A stretch of DNA of 64,000 bases from Clostridia bacterium (lineage in GTDB: Bacteria > Bacillota > Clostridia > Christensenellales > Borkfalkiaceae). Position 1 is the first letter of the stretch. Each line of letters starts with the position of its first letter. The stretch covers positions 21,006 through 85,005 of the forward strand of contig JAFQEM010000009.1 in assembly GCA_017399035.1 (NCBI GenBank). The letters run 5' to 3'. The notes under the pieces were generated by a model. That model was not told the origin of the DNA and ran no database searches. It saw nothing but the letters and a program-made list of their open reading frames with translations. Made by a program: the position numbers and the translations under genes. Shown piece after piece: positions 8,898 to 16,512 of this stretch.

Positions 8898-9270
8898 AGA
8901 AACGCAGTTCGTACACCCTTTTTGTTTGTTAGAAACAAGTTGCAGTAGGCTCGACTGTGCAAAAAGATGAAATAGACCGTCTGGTCATTGAAGTTTTTTG
9001 CACAAGTCAGTAAACGACCTGCAACGCAATTTATACACCCTTTTTTGTTTGTTAGAAACAAGTAAGACAAGGCTCGCAAAGTGTTTTGGGTGAGATTAAC
9101 CTTTGTGGTTATCGAAGTCAAAACGCTTTGCAGAAACGCAGTTCGTACACCCTTTTTTGTTTGTTAGAAACAAGTTGCAGTAGGCTCGACTGTGCAAAAA
9201 GATGAAATAGACCGTCTGGTCATTGAAGTTTTTTGCACAAGTCAGTAAACGACCTGCAACGCAGTTTATA
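8898..9270. repeat. Tandem array of structured repeats (three units) between T-box and synthetase gene
   Basis: A nearly identical segment of 29-30 nt (containing GTTTGTTAGAAACAAGT) occurs three times, at 8912-8940, 9034-9063 and 9146-9175. Between and after them lie long hairpins. Units 1 and 3 (8898-9034 and 9132-9269) are almost identical over about 137 nt: TGTGCAAAAA pairs with TTTTTGCACA, and inside GACC pairs with GGTC. The middle unit has a different stem, GCAAAGTGTTTT (9076-9087) with AAAACGCTTTGC (9120-9131), and inner AACC with GGTT. Pairing is kept while the sequence changes, which suggests selection on structure. There is no plausible protein here. Spacers are too long and too self-complementary for a CRISPR. 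Confidence 0.85.
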
Positions 9271-9275
9271 ACAAA

Positions 9276-9548
9276 CAAAAAACCCGCCTCAAATTTCTTT
9301 GAGACGGGTATAAATACTCGCGGTACCACTCAAATTGCAGTTTTCACTGCCACTCTCGAAGTCCATCAACTTCTATGCATTGACGCAGCAATCACGGGAA
9401 ACGCCTACTTGGGGAATAGCCCTTTGGGATTTCCGGCTCGGAAGTGATGGGAAGTCTATTTGTCTTTATCGGGATTACACCGCCCCCGACTCTCTGAAAA
9501 AAACGCTTAATAGGTTCCGTCTTCGTCGTAGCCTTTGCTATTAAATTT
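9276..9548 (-). promoter_or_regulatory. T-box riboswitch leader (best specifier AUC, isoleucine)
   Basis: Read on the minus strand, the RNA has the stem I features CAGAGAGTCGG and AAGTAGGCG. It has the T-box core GAGTGGTACCGCGAG at about 9317-9331, then a terminator of ACCCGTCTCAAA paired with TTTGAGGCGGGT followed by TTTTTT (9277-9309). The specifier region reads CCCATCACTTCCG (about 9443-9455); AUC followed by A is the usual layout. The acceptor-binding loop is TGGT, which pairs with ACCA and so needs an A73 tRNA. That fits tRNA-Ile and argues against a CAU/His reading. Uncharged tRNA would favour antitermination into the repeat array and the acyl-CoA synthetase operon. Confidence 0.9.
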
Positions 9549-9554
9549 AATTGA

Positions 9555-9584
9555 ATTTTAGCACTTTAAAAATTCGTTGTCAAG
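9555..9584 (-). promoter_or_regulatory. Promoter of the T-box leader
   Basis: On the minus strand TTGACA (9579-9584) and TAAAAT (9555-9560) are 18 nt apart, which places the start of transcription near 9548, at the 5' end of the T-box RNA. Confidence 0.75.
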
Positions 9585-9797
9585 CATTTTTTTGAAGTTT
9601 TTTTAATTTTTTTACAACCAACTTCAACCCCTAAAAAACAAATTTCTTAAAAAGCGCAAAAAGGCAATTTAGCGTTGGTGCATAAAAACAAAGCAATTTA
9701 ATAGTCTTATTTAAGATTACGTTCACTTTTTTTAATGCCAAAGGCAGTCCGCAAAGTGCGTACTCTGTTACACGAAAAATCCGCTAAAATTAAAAAT

Positions 9798-10127
9798 ATG
9801 GAAAAAGTTACCAAAGAGGAATTTTTAAAAGATAAAGAAAACAATATAAAATTACAAATTTCTCTTGGCAATGAAGATTACGCTAACGCCTTTAACTTTT
9901 TACACGATTATTATATTTTTAAAAGCCTGTCTGACTGTTCGCCCGAACTTGCAATTTTTGACGCTATTTATATAAAACATTTAGATATGCCTGCGTGGAA
10001 ACTTGCGCAGTTTTGCAACGTATCACGCACCACACTATTTAAATATCGCAACGAAATTATAAAAAATTTTAACATATGCCTAACCAAAAACTTTATTGAC
10101 AACCAAACCGCATTTACAAAAGGATAA
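9798..10127 (+). CDS. Small protein with helix-turn-helix-like segment, unknown function
   Basis: 109 residues when started at the ATG of MEKVTKEEFLKDKENN. The same frame is open further upstream to 9735, but that extension looks non-coding and neither start has a clear ribosome binding site. The C-terminal half contains AWKLAQFCNVSRTTLFKYRNE, which reads like a helix-turn-helix of the kind found in short phage or regulatory proteins. The protein is acidic and lysine-rich with no membrane segment. It is followed 7 bp later by another small gene, so the two may be a unit. No family recognised. Confidence 0.5.
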   Translation: MEKVTKEEFLKDKENNIKLQISLGNEDYANAFNFLHDYYIFKSLSDCSPELAIFDAIYIKHLDMPAWKLAQFCNVSRTTLFKYRNEIIKNFNICLTKNFIDNQTAFTKG

Positions 10128-10134
10128 AAAAACT

Positions 10135-10332
10135 ATGAACGCAGAAGAAATTATTATTAACGTTATAAACTTATTTACCGACTATCTTGACGAACTTAAA
10201 GACCTACCACGAAACGACTTTATTCACGGCGAAATGACCGCCTACGTTGAAACGCTTGAACTTTTTCAAAGTTGGAAAGATGCAAAAAAACACAACCTTG
10301 ACTACGTTATACAAAAAAGATATAAAATTTAA
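10135..10332 (+). CDS. Small acidic hypothetical protein
   Basis: 65 residues starting MNAEEIIINVINLFTDYLDEL, preceded by AAAGGATAAAAAAACT as a weak ribosome binding site. It is predicted helical and acidic, with no signal, membrane or metal motif. It lies directly behind the helix-turn-helix-like small protein on the same strand and ends before a strong terminator, so the two probably form a two-gene transcript. Function not recognised. Confidence 0.5.
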   Translation: MNAEEIIINVINLFTDYLDELKDLPRNDFIHGEMTAYVETLELFQSWKDAKKHNLDYVIQKRYKI

Positions 10333-10355
10333 AAACAATTAAAGTTAGGCATAAA

Positions 10356-10400
10356 CAAAAACCCTGCCCACTGCATAAAAAAGCAGTAGACAGGGTTTTT
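10356..10400. terminator. Bidirectional terminator
   Basis: AAAAACCCTGCC-CACTGC pairs with GCAGT-AGACAGGGTTTTT across an A-rich loop, flanked by A/T tracts on both sides. It separates the small genes on the plus strand from the convergent anti-sigma gene. Confidence 0.8.
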
Positions 10401-10425
10401 AAAATTTGTTAAGGTCTTAATTTAA

Positions 10426-11100
10426 TTATTGAAAAAAGTCGTTTAGAAAAGATATAAACTCGTCAGTTTGCCCAACCCCTGTGTATTCAAACATATATTG
10501 AACGTTGTTGTGCTTTGCATAAACTTTATATTTATACATAGGGCTAGCGCTCTGTGTGTTTTTATAGTAAACCTTGGTTGAATTTACGTTGTGAAAACTG
10601 TCGTATTCTGCACCAAGATTTAATTTTAAATCTACCGATTTGTCAAACAGTTCCATATCAATTAGGAATTGCGTTGCGCTTACACTACCCGTTAGATTAA
10701 ATTTTGCGCCTTTTGCGACCAAGTCTTCCGTTACGTATAAAATTTGACTAGTTATATCGTATTCGTTAAAATTAACAGTTACTATATTAGAGTTAGATAG
10801 AGAAGAAAACATATCTTCAAGCGTTGCAATACCTTGTTCTGTCAATTCATCGTGATAAAAAACTTCTTCTGGTGGCGGGGTTGTGCTTTTTATTATTATA
10901 GGGGTCAACACGATAGCAGTTGCCATAACCACCGACGCCATTGCAAAGGGCAACCACTTTTTTAAGGCAAAAGTTTTTTTAGGTTGGGGTTGTGGCTCTT
11001 CAAGTTGGTCTTTAATTTCTTCCCACACAACAGAGAAAGGGCGCACCTCAATTTCATCTGCCTTTTTTTGTAAAATCTCTTCTAACTTTTTGTTTTGCAT
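10426..11100 (-). CDS. Predicted membrane-anchored anti-sigma factor
   Basis: 224 residues. The cytoplasmic N-terminus (about 1-45, LEEILQKKADEIEVRP) is followed by one membrane helix (about 49-71, LPFAMASVVMATAIVLTPII) and an extracytoplasmic C-terminal domain rich in Asn, Thr and Tyr. This topology and its place in a cluster with an ECF sigma factor suggest it holds the sigma at the membrane. No zinc-binding HxxxCxxC motif is visible in the N-terminus, so it is not a classical ZAS protein. It lies 7 bp after the exported protein gene and is the last gene of the operon. Confidence 0.65.
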   Translation of the reverse strand: MQNKKLEEILQKKADEIEVRPFSVVWEEIKDQLEEPQPQPKKTFALKKWLPFAMASVVMATAIVLTPIIIKSTTPPPEEVFYHDELTEQGIATLEDMFSSLSNSNIVTVNFNEYDITSQILYVTEDLVAKGAKFNLTGSVSATQFLIDMELFDKSVDLKLNLGAEYDSFHNVNSTKVYYKNTQSASPMYKYKVYAKHNNVQYMFEYTGVGQTDEFISFLNDFFQ

Positions 11101-11107
11101 TTTTTCC

Positions 11108-12292
11108 TCAATTTATTTGTATTGATATTGCCTTGCTTATCGTTGTTCTTGAATTTATATTCAAATAACCTATGCCGTAAGTAGTTAAACCACAAGCAAC
11201 CTTTAAATATCTGTTTGTTTGAATTACGCTGTTGTTTGCGTTATAATAAGTGTCTACCCTATACCCACACCCCACAACAACGTGAGATACTGGGCAATAT
11301 TTTGAATATATTGTGTCAACACCGTTATCTGCAACAGTTCCGTCCATCATAGCAAAGTTTGTTAAAAACAACGCAACAGGTATATCGTTTTCAACTGCGT
11401 TTTTATATGCGTTAAAATTTAAACTGCCGTTAGATAACACGCTGTTTGAAGTATAGGTGTAACCTTGCCTTTCAACGTAAGTTTGCATACCATATTGAAA
11501 TTCAGTAAAAGTTGTGCCTGCGTGCGGTTCACCTATAAGCATAAGTTGTGATAGTTCGGTTACTACTTCTAACGCTGTTGCGTCTTCTTTATAAAAGAGC
11601 AAGCCTGCAAAAGTAAAACACGGGTCATAGTCTGGTATTAAGTTTTGATAAAATCTATCGTAATAAACAACCACAACTGCGCCCGCAACGTTTGCGCAAG
11701 ACGAGCCACTTGTTGCGCCTAAATCAGGTAAATCATATTCTATGCTATACTCGTCAGTATTTTTTGTTGCAAAATTCACCGTGTCTTGAACTTCTGTAAA
11801 TGAACTTGTCGCACCGCCAAAATAGTTAAAGCCTTGGGTTTTATATTCTAAAAGCGTTTGGCCGTCAACAAGTGCGCCCGAAGTTAAGTTATAAAAGCCT
11901 TGGTCTTTATATTCTAAATATACGTTATGCGTTATATAAATCGGCAAGCCGTTGCAACCTGCAAACGGACTAACTTTGTTATAAAAAAGTTCTTCAATTT
12001 CATAAAAAACGTTACCGTTTCCGTAAAATTGCGTCATCAACGCATATCCACCAACGTTGCCAACGGTAAAGTTATATTCTCTGCCGTTTACATTAAGTTG
12101 GTCGTCATACAAGGGGGTGTGCGTAAAATCTATTTCCCCTTGAAAAGTTGTGTCTGACAAAACAAACTCTAAAAAATAGTTATCTGCCTCGTCAAAACTT
12201 TGCGCGCTAACGGGTGTAGTTTGTAAAAAAAACGTCGTTACCGACGTAATACCCAACACCAACGCTATCACTAGTCCTAAAAATTTTTTCAT
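11108..12292 (-). CDS. Exported papain-like cysteine peptidase-related protein
   Basis: 394 residues with a clear signal peptide (MKKFLGLVIALVLGITSVTTFF, cleavage probably after VSA near residue 30). The C-terminal half has the layout of a papain-fold (C10/C39-like) peptidase: a possible nucleophile Cys in ATSGSSCANVAGAVVV, a His in CPVSHVVVGCGYRVD, and a following strand RYLKVACG. The oxyanion Gln and the Asn partner are not certain, so activity is unproven. It lies between the ECF sigma gene (66 bp upstream) and the anti-sigma gene (7 bp downstream), which suggests the system makes, or is triggered by, this protein. Confidence 0.62.
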   Translation of the reverse strand: MKKFLGLVIALVLGITSVTTFFLQTTPVSAQSFDEADNYFLEFVLSDTTFQGEIDFTHTPLYDDQLNVNGREYNFTVGNVGGYALMTQFYGNGNVFYEIEELFYNKVSPFAGCNGLPIYITHNVYLEYKDQGFYNLTSGALVDGQTLLEYKTQGFNYFGGATSSFTEVQDTVNFATKNTDEYSIEYDLPDLGATSGSSCANVAGAVVVVYYDRFYQNLIPDYDPCFTFAGLLFYKEDATALEVVTELSQLMLIGEPHAGTTFTEFQYGMQTYVERQGYTYTSNSVLSNGSLNFNAYKNAVENDIPVALFLTNFAMMDGTVADNGVDTIYSKYCPVSHVVVGCGYRVDTYYNANNSVIQTNRYLKVACGLTTYGIGYLNINSRTTISKAISIQIN

Positions 12293-12358
12293 AAGTAAAT
12301 CTCCTTTATATCGTTTGCCATTTAGACTTTAAGAGATTTACTTTTTTATTCAAAATTT

Positions 12359-12889
12359 TTATATTTTATAATTTTTTTCTATCTTCTTCGTTCCCCTATA
12401 TATACAAGACGTTATGGTTGCTAGCGGTTTATTGCAAATTTCTGCAATCTCTTGATAGGTATATCCTTTGACAAAACGCAAGGTGAAAATTTTGCGTTCT
12501 TTCTCATTGAGTGGGCTTATAATTTCGTTAAAAGACATATCGTCAAGTAATTTGTTAATTTCGTCTTCACATTTTACGATATTTTCCTTTAATTCTAAAT
12601 GCCACTTGCCTTTCAACTCATCTTTAGCGCAGTTTTGCGTTACTCTGTATATCCAGCCTTCGGGATTTTTTATCTCTAGCAATTTATCGGCGTTCCTCCA
12701 CACTTTTACCAAAACGCTATTGAGCGCAGAGTTCGCTTTGTCGTCCGTTTTGCAAACCTGTTTGGCTATAGAAAAAATCATTTTAGCATATTGATTGTAA
12801 AATTTTTCTGAACCCAAATGTTTATCTACTAGAATTAAACGGATAATATCTTCAAAAACTTCTCTTCTTTCAGAATTAGGCCTTTGCAT
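12359..12889 (-). CDS. ECF-type RNA polymerase sigma factor
   Basis: 176 residues. Sigma region 2 covers about residues 25-95 (FYNQYAKMIFSIAKQVCKTDD, NPEGWIYRVTQNCAKDELKG). Region 4 is near 125-172 (LNEKERKIFTLRFVKGYTYQEIAEICNKP, then a helix-turn-helix recognition helix ending YRGTKKIEKNY). Regions 1 and 3 are absent, as expected of extracytoplasmic-function sigmas. It is the first gene of an operon with an exported papain-like protein and a membrane anti-sigma factor, so it probably directs its own operon. The promoter it recognises is not identified here. Confidence 0.88.
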   Translation of the reverse strand: MQRPNSERREVFEDIIRLILVDKHLGSEKFYNQYAKMIFSIAKQVCKTDDKANSALNSVLVKVWRNADKLLEIKNPEGWIYRVTQNCAKDELKGKWHLELKENIVKCEDEINKLLDDMSFNEIISPLNEKERKIFTLRFVKGYTYQEIAEICNKPLATITSCIYRGTKKIEKNYKI

Positions 12890-13102
12890 TTTTCTCTTCC
12901 GTTTGTTTATTATTTAAAACACAACTTTTTTATAATTTAAGCCGTTTTTTGCTAAATTTGTTCAAAAAAGCCGTATTTTTACGTTGCTATTATAACATAA
13001 CCATAAATAAAAATCAATAATTATAATTCACTATTACCATTTTTTGGTATATCTTTGATTGATATTTTTAAGTTTTTTGTGCTTTTTTATAGCAAAAAAA
13101 CA

Positions 13103-13141
13103 AAACACCGCAAATTAAAAATAATTTAGCAGTGTTTTTTT
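13103..13141 (-). terminator. Possible hairpin between the sigma operon and the MaoC gene
   Basis: AACACCGC and GCAGTGTT can pair around an A/T-rich loop, with T-runs beside the stem. The rest of 12890-13159 is AT-rich and shows no gene. Confidence 0.45.
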
Positions 13142-13159
13142 ATGTTATTTTTTTGCTCT

Positions 13160-13588
13160 TTATCTTTTTATTTTTACTATTGCCTCGGTAACGTTTGTTA
13201 AAACCATTTGTCCGTTTTGATTAAATACGTCTATTGAAACTTCAACTATTCCGTTCTTTTCGTTGCGTGGGGTAAGTTTTGTTACCATTGCTTTACCCTT
13301 AAGCACGTCGCCCGCAAAAACAGGTTTATACCACTCTATTTTAGTTGACTTGCCCGCTAGCAACTCTTCGCCAAAAAAATCAACTTCTAAATATTTTGCC
13401 CAAACCGCCATAAAAGACATAACCCCTGGCGCAATAATCTTTCCAAAAGGCGTTTTCTTTGCGTATTCTTCGTCGGTATGTAAGGGAATATTATCATAGT
13501 TTAAAGCAAAATCTAACATCTTTTGTTTTTCTATAACCGCTGGCTCTAATTCTACTGCCATTCCAAGTTTAAGTTCATCAAAATACAT
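13160..13588 (-). CDS. MaoC-family hydratase / thioester dehydratase
   Basis: 142-residue single hot-dog domain, the usual length for bacterial MaoC-like R-specific enoyl-CoA hydratases. Conserved elements are FALNYDNIPLHTDEEYAKKTPFG (with the Asp/His pair typical of hydratase 2), IIAPGVMSFMAVW, and the C-terminal strand region VTEAIVKIKR. It probably hydrates a 2-enoyl-CoA or related thioester in the cytoplasm. It stands alone between the sigma operon and the coat-protein genes, so its pathway is not shown by context. Confidence 0.8.
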   Translation of the reverse strand: MYFDELKLGMAVELEPAVIEKQKMLDFALNYDNIPLHTDEEYAKKTPFGKIIAPGVMSFMAVWAKYLEVDFFGEELLAGKSTKIEWYKPVFAGDVLKGKAMVTKLTPRNEKNGIVEVSIDVFNQNGQMVLTNVTEAIVKIKR

Positions 13589-13669
13589 AGTTTATCACCT
13601 ATAAAAAATCTTGTTTTTTATTATAGCACCCAGTTTTAATTATTGCAACAAAATAAAACTTAACTAAAA

Positions 13670-13708
13670 AATATGCGCCTTAAAAGGAAAAAACTTTTAA
13701 GACGCACC
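13670..13708 (-). terminator. Terminator of the cotF-like operon
   Basis: On the minus strand TGCGTCTTAAAAG pairs with CTTTTAAGGCGCA around a short T-rich loop and is followed by a T-run. It lies just after the second CotF-like gene. Confidence 0.65.
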
Positions 13709-13732
13709 TAAAACTTTGCAGTTTTATTTTTA

Positions 13733-14020
13733 TTAACTTAATTGACCTTTGATTTTTGAAAATTTGTTTTTGTGTTCTGAAAGCACGGTTTCGGGCGCAG
13801 ATTCCACTTGATAATAACCGTGTTCGGTCATTTGCAAAAATACTTGCAGTTGGTCTTCGCTCGCCTCTGCCCAGTGGCTTTTAATAAGCGTTCTAAAACC
13901 TTTGCTTGCGCCTTCGGTCATTGCCGTTGAATAAATTTTAACTAAACTCTTTTCAAGGTTTAGCATATCTTGTAAACTGTCTTTTTCATTAAGCGTCATA
14001 TCTGCTTTATAATTACTCAT
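13733..14020 (-). CDS. CotF-like spore coat protein 2
   Basis: 95-residue helical protein of the coat protein F type (LNEKDSLQDMLNLEKSLVKIYSTAMTEG, then FRTLIKSHWAEASEDQLQVFLQMTEHGYYQVE). Coat F-like proteins form ferritin-like four-helix bundles or pairs and are deposited on the spore coat. It follows the shorter CotF-like gene. The ribosome binding region is unusual: between the upstream stop and ATG there is a run of ten G (C10 on the plus strand, 14024-14033), which could slip during replication and alter start-site spacing. Confidence 0.75.
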   Translation of the reverse strand: MSNYKADMTLNEKDSLQDMLNLEKSLVKIYSTAMTEGASKGFRTLIKSHWAEASEDQLQVFLQMTEHGYYQVESAPETVLSEHKNKFSKIKGQLS

Positions 14021-14033
14021 ATTCCCCCCCCCC

Positions 14034-14225
14034 TTATAGCAACTCTAAAAGCGCGTTAAAACGTTTTTCGTGATTGTCGGCAATTTTGCCGAAAGCCCCT
14101 GCCAACTTTGTGTCGGTTAATATTCTTGAATAAAGTCTTGCCTTTTTGCACGCGCTCTCTTCCATTGTCAAAAGGTCGGAAATAAGCGTTGCCTCTTTAG
14201 TGGTGAGCATATTGTTGTTGCCCAT
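14034..14225 (-). CDS. CotF-like spore coat protein 1 (short)
   Basis: 63-residue helical protein, MGNNNMLTTKEATLISDLLTMEESACKKARLYSRILTDTK. It resembles the N-terminal half of coat F family proteins, with the helix pattern LLTMEESACKKA and a matching second helix FGKIADNHEKRFNALLELL. A good AGGTG ribosome binding site precedes ATG. It probably pairs with the adjacent 95-residue protein. It supports the view that the organism makes endospores. Confidence 0.72.
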   Translation of the reverse strand: MGNNNMLTTKEATLISDLLTMEESACKKARLYSRILTDTKLAGAFGKIADNHEKRFNALLELL

Positions 14226-14345
14226 AAAAACACCTCCATAATTTTATAATGCTATTTTACCCTACACTTGATTTTTTATACTATAAAAGGTGTTTTTGTT
14301 ATGGCTCAATTATAAGTTGTTTATCTTTCTTAATTAAAAAAGGAT

Positions 14346-15308
14346 TTATACTTCAACCTTTTGTCCGTTACTCTCATATGCCGAAAGTATTATTTTTATT
14401 ACTTTTGCGCCCTCTTCGCCGTTTATTTCAAAATCACTGCCGTCTTTTATGCAATCATAAAAGTTTGCAATAAGACCTTCATGTCCACGCCCGTAGCAAC
14501 TTTTGCCAAAAAATTCGCAACCGTTGTCAAAATTTATTAACCTGTCGCCAACTAAAACCTTGTTAGGTTGCACGGAAATAGTTTCTTCTTTCGTTTTAAC
14601 CATTACCCCAACGGGGAAACTTATCGCACCGCCGTTAGTTGCAAAAAACGAAAAATCAACCGCGCCACCACTACAATTTAAAAACGCCGTATCTTCAACT
14701 TCTATCGTGTCTTTTAGCGTTTGATTTACACAGTTTGCAACAACGCTTTTTGGCATACCAAAAAACCATTGCATAAGGTCAAGCGTGTGTAGGGCTTGAT
14801 TTATAAGCGTTCCACCGCCCTCGCCCTTTAGCGTGCCACGCCAGTCCGCCTTGTTATAATAATTTGCATCTCTGCGCCACACAACGTTTCCGTGAGCGCC
14901 CAAAACGGTTTTATCTTTTAGATACTCTTTAAGATATAAATTTTCTGGGTTAAACCTGTTTTGATGGCAAACGCCAAGTTTGCCTTTAGAGCGTTTTTCC
15001 GCCTCTAGAACGAGTGCAATCTCTTCTCTTGTGATACACAGCGGTTTTTCACATAAAACGTTTATATCTCTATTTAAGGCGGTTATTATCATTTGAGCGT
15101 GCAAATAGTGTGGGGTGCATAAATGCACCACGTTTGGCTTTTCGACGTCTAGCATTTGCTCGTAATCGGTGTAACCTTTAATATTTGAAAACTGTTCTAG
15201 TTTTTTAAGGTCTGTGTCGCATACCGCCACGACGTTTTTTTCAAGTTTTTCAAGAACTTTTAAATGAACTTTGCCTATTACGCCAAGTCCTACTACAGCC
15301 GTTTTCAA
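14346..15308 (-). CDS. Gfo/Idh/MocA-family oxidoreductase 1
   Basis: 320 residues when read from the TTG at 15306-15308, right after the upstream stop, giving an N-terminal Rossmann fold KTAVVGLGVIGKVHLKVLEKL. An ATG exists farther upstream (to 15371), but it would overlap the previous gene by 62 bp and add an unrelated tail. NAD(P)-binding GLGVIG and the family motif NVLCEKPLC (Lys-Pro) are present, then the TLINQALHTLDLMQWFFG catalytic-region motif. It acts on a sugar, sugar acid or inositol-like substrate. It is the last gene of a four-gene run of sugar-modifying enzymes. Confidence 0.83.
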   Translation of the reverse strand: MKTAVVGLGVIGKVHLKVLEKLEKNVVAVCDTDLKKLEQFSNIKGYTDYEQMLDVEKPNVVHLCTPHYLHAQMIITALNRDINVLCEKPLCITREEIALVLEAEKRSKGKLGVCHQNRFNPENLYLKEYLKDKTVLGAHGNVVWRRDANYYNKADWRGTLKGEGGGTLINQALHTLDLMQWFFGMPKSVVANCVNQTLKDTIEVEDTAFLNCSGGAVDFSFFATNGGAISFPVGVMVKTKEETISVQPNKVLVGDRLINFDNGCEFFGKSCYGRGHEGLIANFYDCIKDGSDFEINGEEGAKVIKIILSAYESNGQKVEV

Positions 15309-15309
15309 T

Positions 15310-16500
15310 TTATACCCCACTACCGCTACCGAAAGTATTTGACGTGTCTGCAACAACTCCGTCGTCAACAATTTTCAATCTAGATGCCTTTCTATGCTTA
15401 TTAAGTTCTTCAAGATATTCGTCTACATTTACGGGAATTGTAACAGCCTCGCCACCTTTCCAGCCCGAAAGTTCTATTGCGTTCATAAGTTCAACGCCTT
15501 TAATGCCCTCTTTTCCGTCAACAAAAAACTCTTCTAGCCCCAAAAGAGCGTTGGCAAAGTTATTTATTATGCCTGCGTGAGCGGGATTTTTACCGTCGGT
15601 TTCAACTTCAACCATTTGCCCTAAAAGTTTTCCGCCACCAAACGTATTTGCAGGGTCTTTGCTAAACTCTTGGCTATCCGCCGTATTTTTATTTATATAA
15701 AGTTTTCCACCCTCGCATAGCACTTTGCCTTTTGTGCCTGAAACTTCAAAACGGTTTGTTCCGGGGGCTTCACCCGTGGTGGTTATAAACACGCCCGTTG
15801 CGCCGTTTTCATACTCAAAATATGCAGTAACGTCATCTTCAACTTCAATATCGTGCCACTTTCCGTAATGACAAAAACCCCTAACTTTTTTAGGCATCAT
15901 ACCCACTACCCATTGAATAAGGTCTATTTGGTGGGGGCATTGATTGATTAAAACGCCACCGCCTTCGCCCGACCACGTTGCACGCCACGAGCCTGAATCG
16001 TAATATTGTTGAGTTCTAAACCAGTCGGTTATTATCCAAGTTACACGCTGAATTTCGCCTATTTCGCCACTTAAAATAAGTTCACGCATCTTTCTATAAA
16101 CAGCGGTTGTTCTTTGGTTAAAAAGCACGGCAAAATGCGCCTTGCTCTTTTCTGCAACTTCGTTCATTTCACGCACTTGCTTGGTGTAAACGCCTGCAGG
16201 CTTATCCACTATCACGTTTACGTTTCTATTTAAGCACTCTATTGCAATTTCTGGGTGTTGATAGTGTGGTGTTTCAACCAAAACTGCGTCTACTAAACCG
16301 CTATCTAACATTTTTTTATAGTCGTCAAAATACACGATATTTTTAAGGGGCGTTCTATTTTTAACCTTTTCTATCTTTACTGGGTTAACGTCGCATAGCG
16401 CGCTTATTTCGCCGTTTTCGATTTGACCGTTTTCAAATCTTTTAATATAATTGTTACCTTGATTGCCTAGCCCTATTATACCAAACCTAATTTTTTTCAT
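15310..16500 (-). CDS. Gfo/Idh/MocA-family oxidoreductase 2
   Basis: 396-residue NAD(P)-dependent sugar oxidoreductase. Rossmann start KIRFGIIGLGNQGNNYIKRF; family Lys-Pro motif in NVNVIVDKPAGVYT; substrate-site motif GGGVLINQCPHQIDLIQW; C-terminal alpha/beta domain from about 135. It has a long C-terminal tail beyond the normal family end (about residues 365-396). It overlaps or abuts the following oxidoreductase gene, and paired Gfo/Idh enzymes with TIM-barrel isomerases are common in sugar oxidation and epimerisation routes. Confidence 0.87.
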   Translation of the reverse strand: MKKIRFGIIGLGNQGNNYIKRFENGQIENGEISALCDVNPVKIEKVKNRTPLKNIVYFDDYKKMLDSGLVDAVLVETPHYQHPEIAIECLNRNVNVIVDKPAGVYTKQVREMNEVAEKSKAHFAVLFNQRTTAVYRKMRELILSGEIGEIQRVTWIITDWFRTQQYYDSGSWRATWSGEGGGVLINQCPHQIDLIQWVVGMMPKKVRGFCHYGKWHDIEVEDDVTAYFEYENGATGVFITTTGEAPGTNRFEVSGTKGKVLCEGGKLYINKNTADSQEFSKDPANTFGGGKLLGQMVEVETDGKNPAHAGIINNFANALLGLEEFFVDGKEGIKGVELMNAIELSGWKGGEAVTIPVNVDEYLEELNKHRKASRLKIVDDGVVADTSNTFGSGSGV

Positions 16501-16512
16501 TTCTCTTTCTCC

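Noticed and set aside
8898-9270. CRISPR array
   Set aside because: Repeat number is three, spacers are 82-93 nt and self-complementary, and there are no cas genes.
8849-9329. Apparent small minus-strand proteins over the repeats
   Set aside because: They translate hairpin repeats and contain the T-box edge; sequence repeats and pairing explain the open frames.
15308-15371. ATG start for oxidoreductase 1 at 15371
   Set aside because: It would overlap the upstream gene and add a non-family tail; a TTG at 15308 next to the upstream stop gives a standard Rossmann N-terminus.
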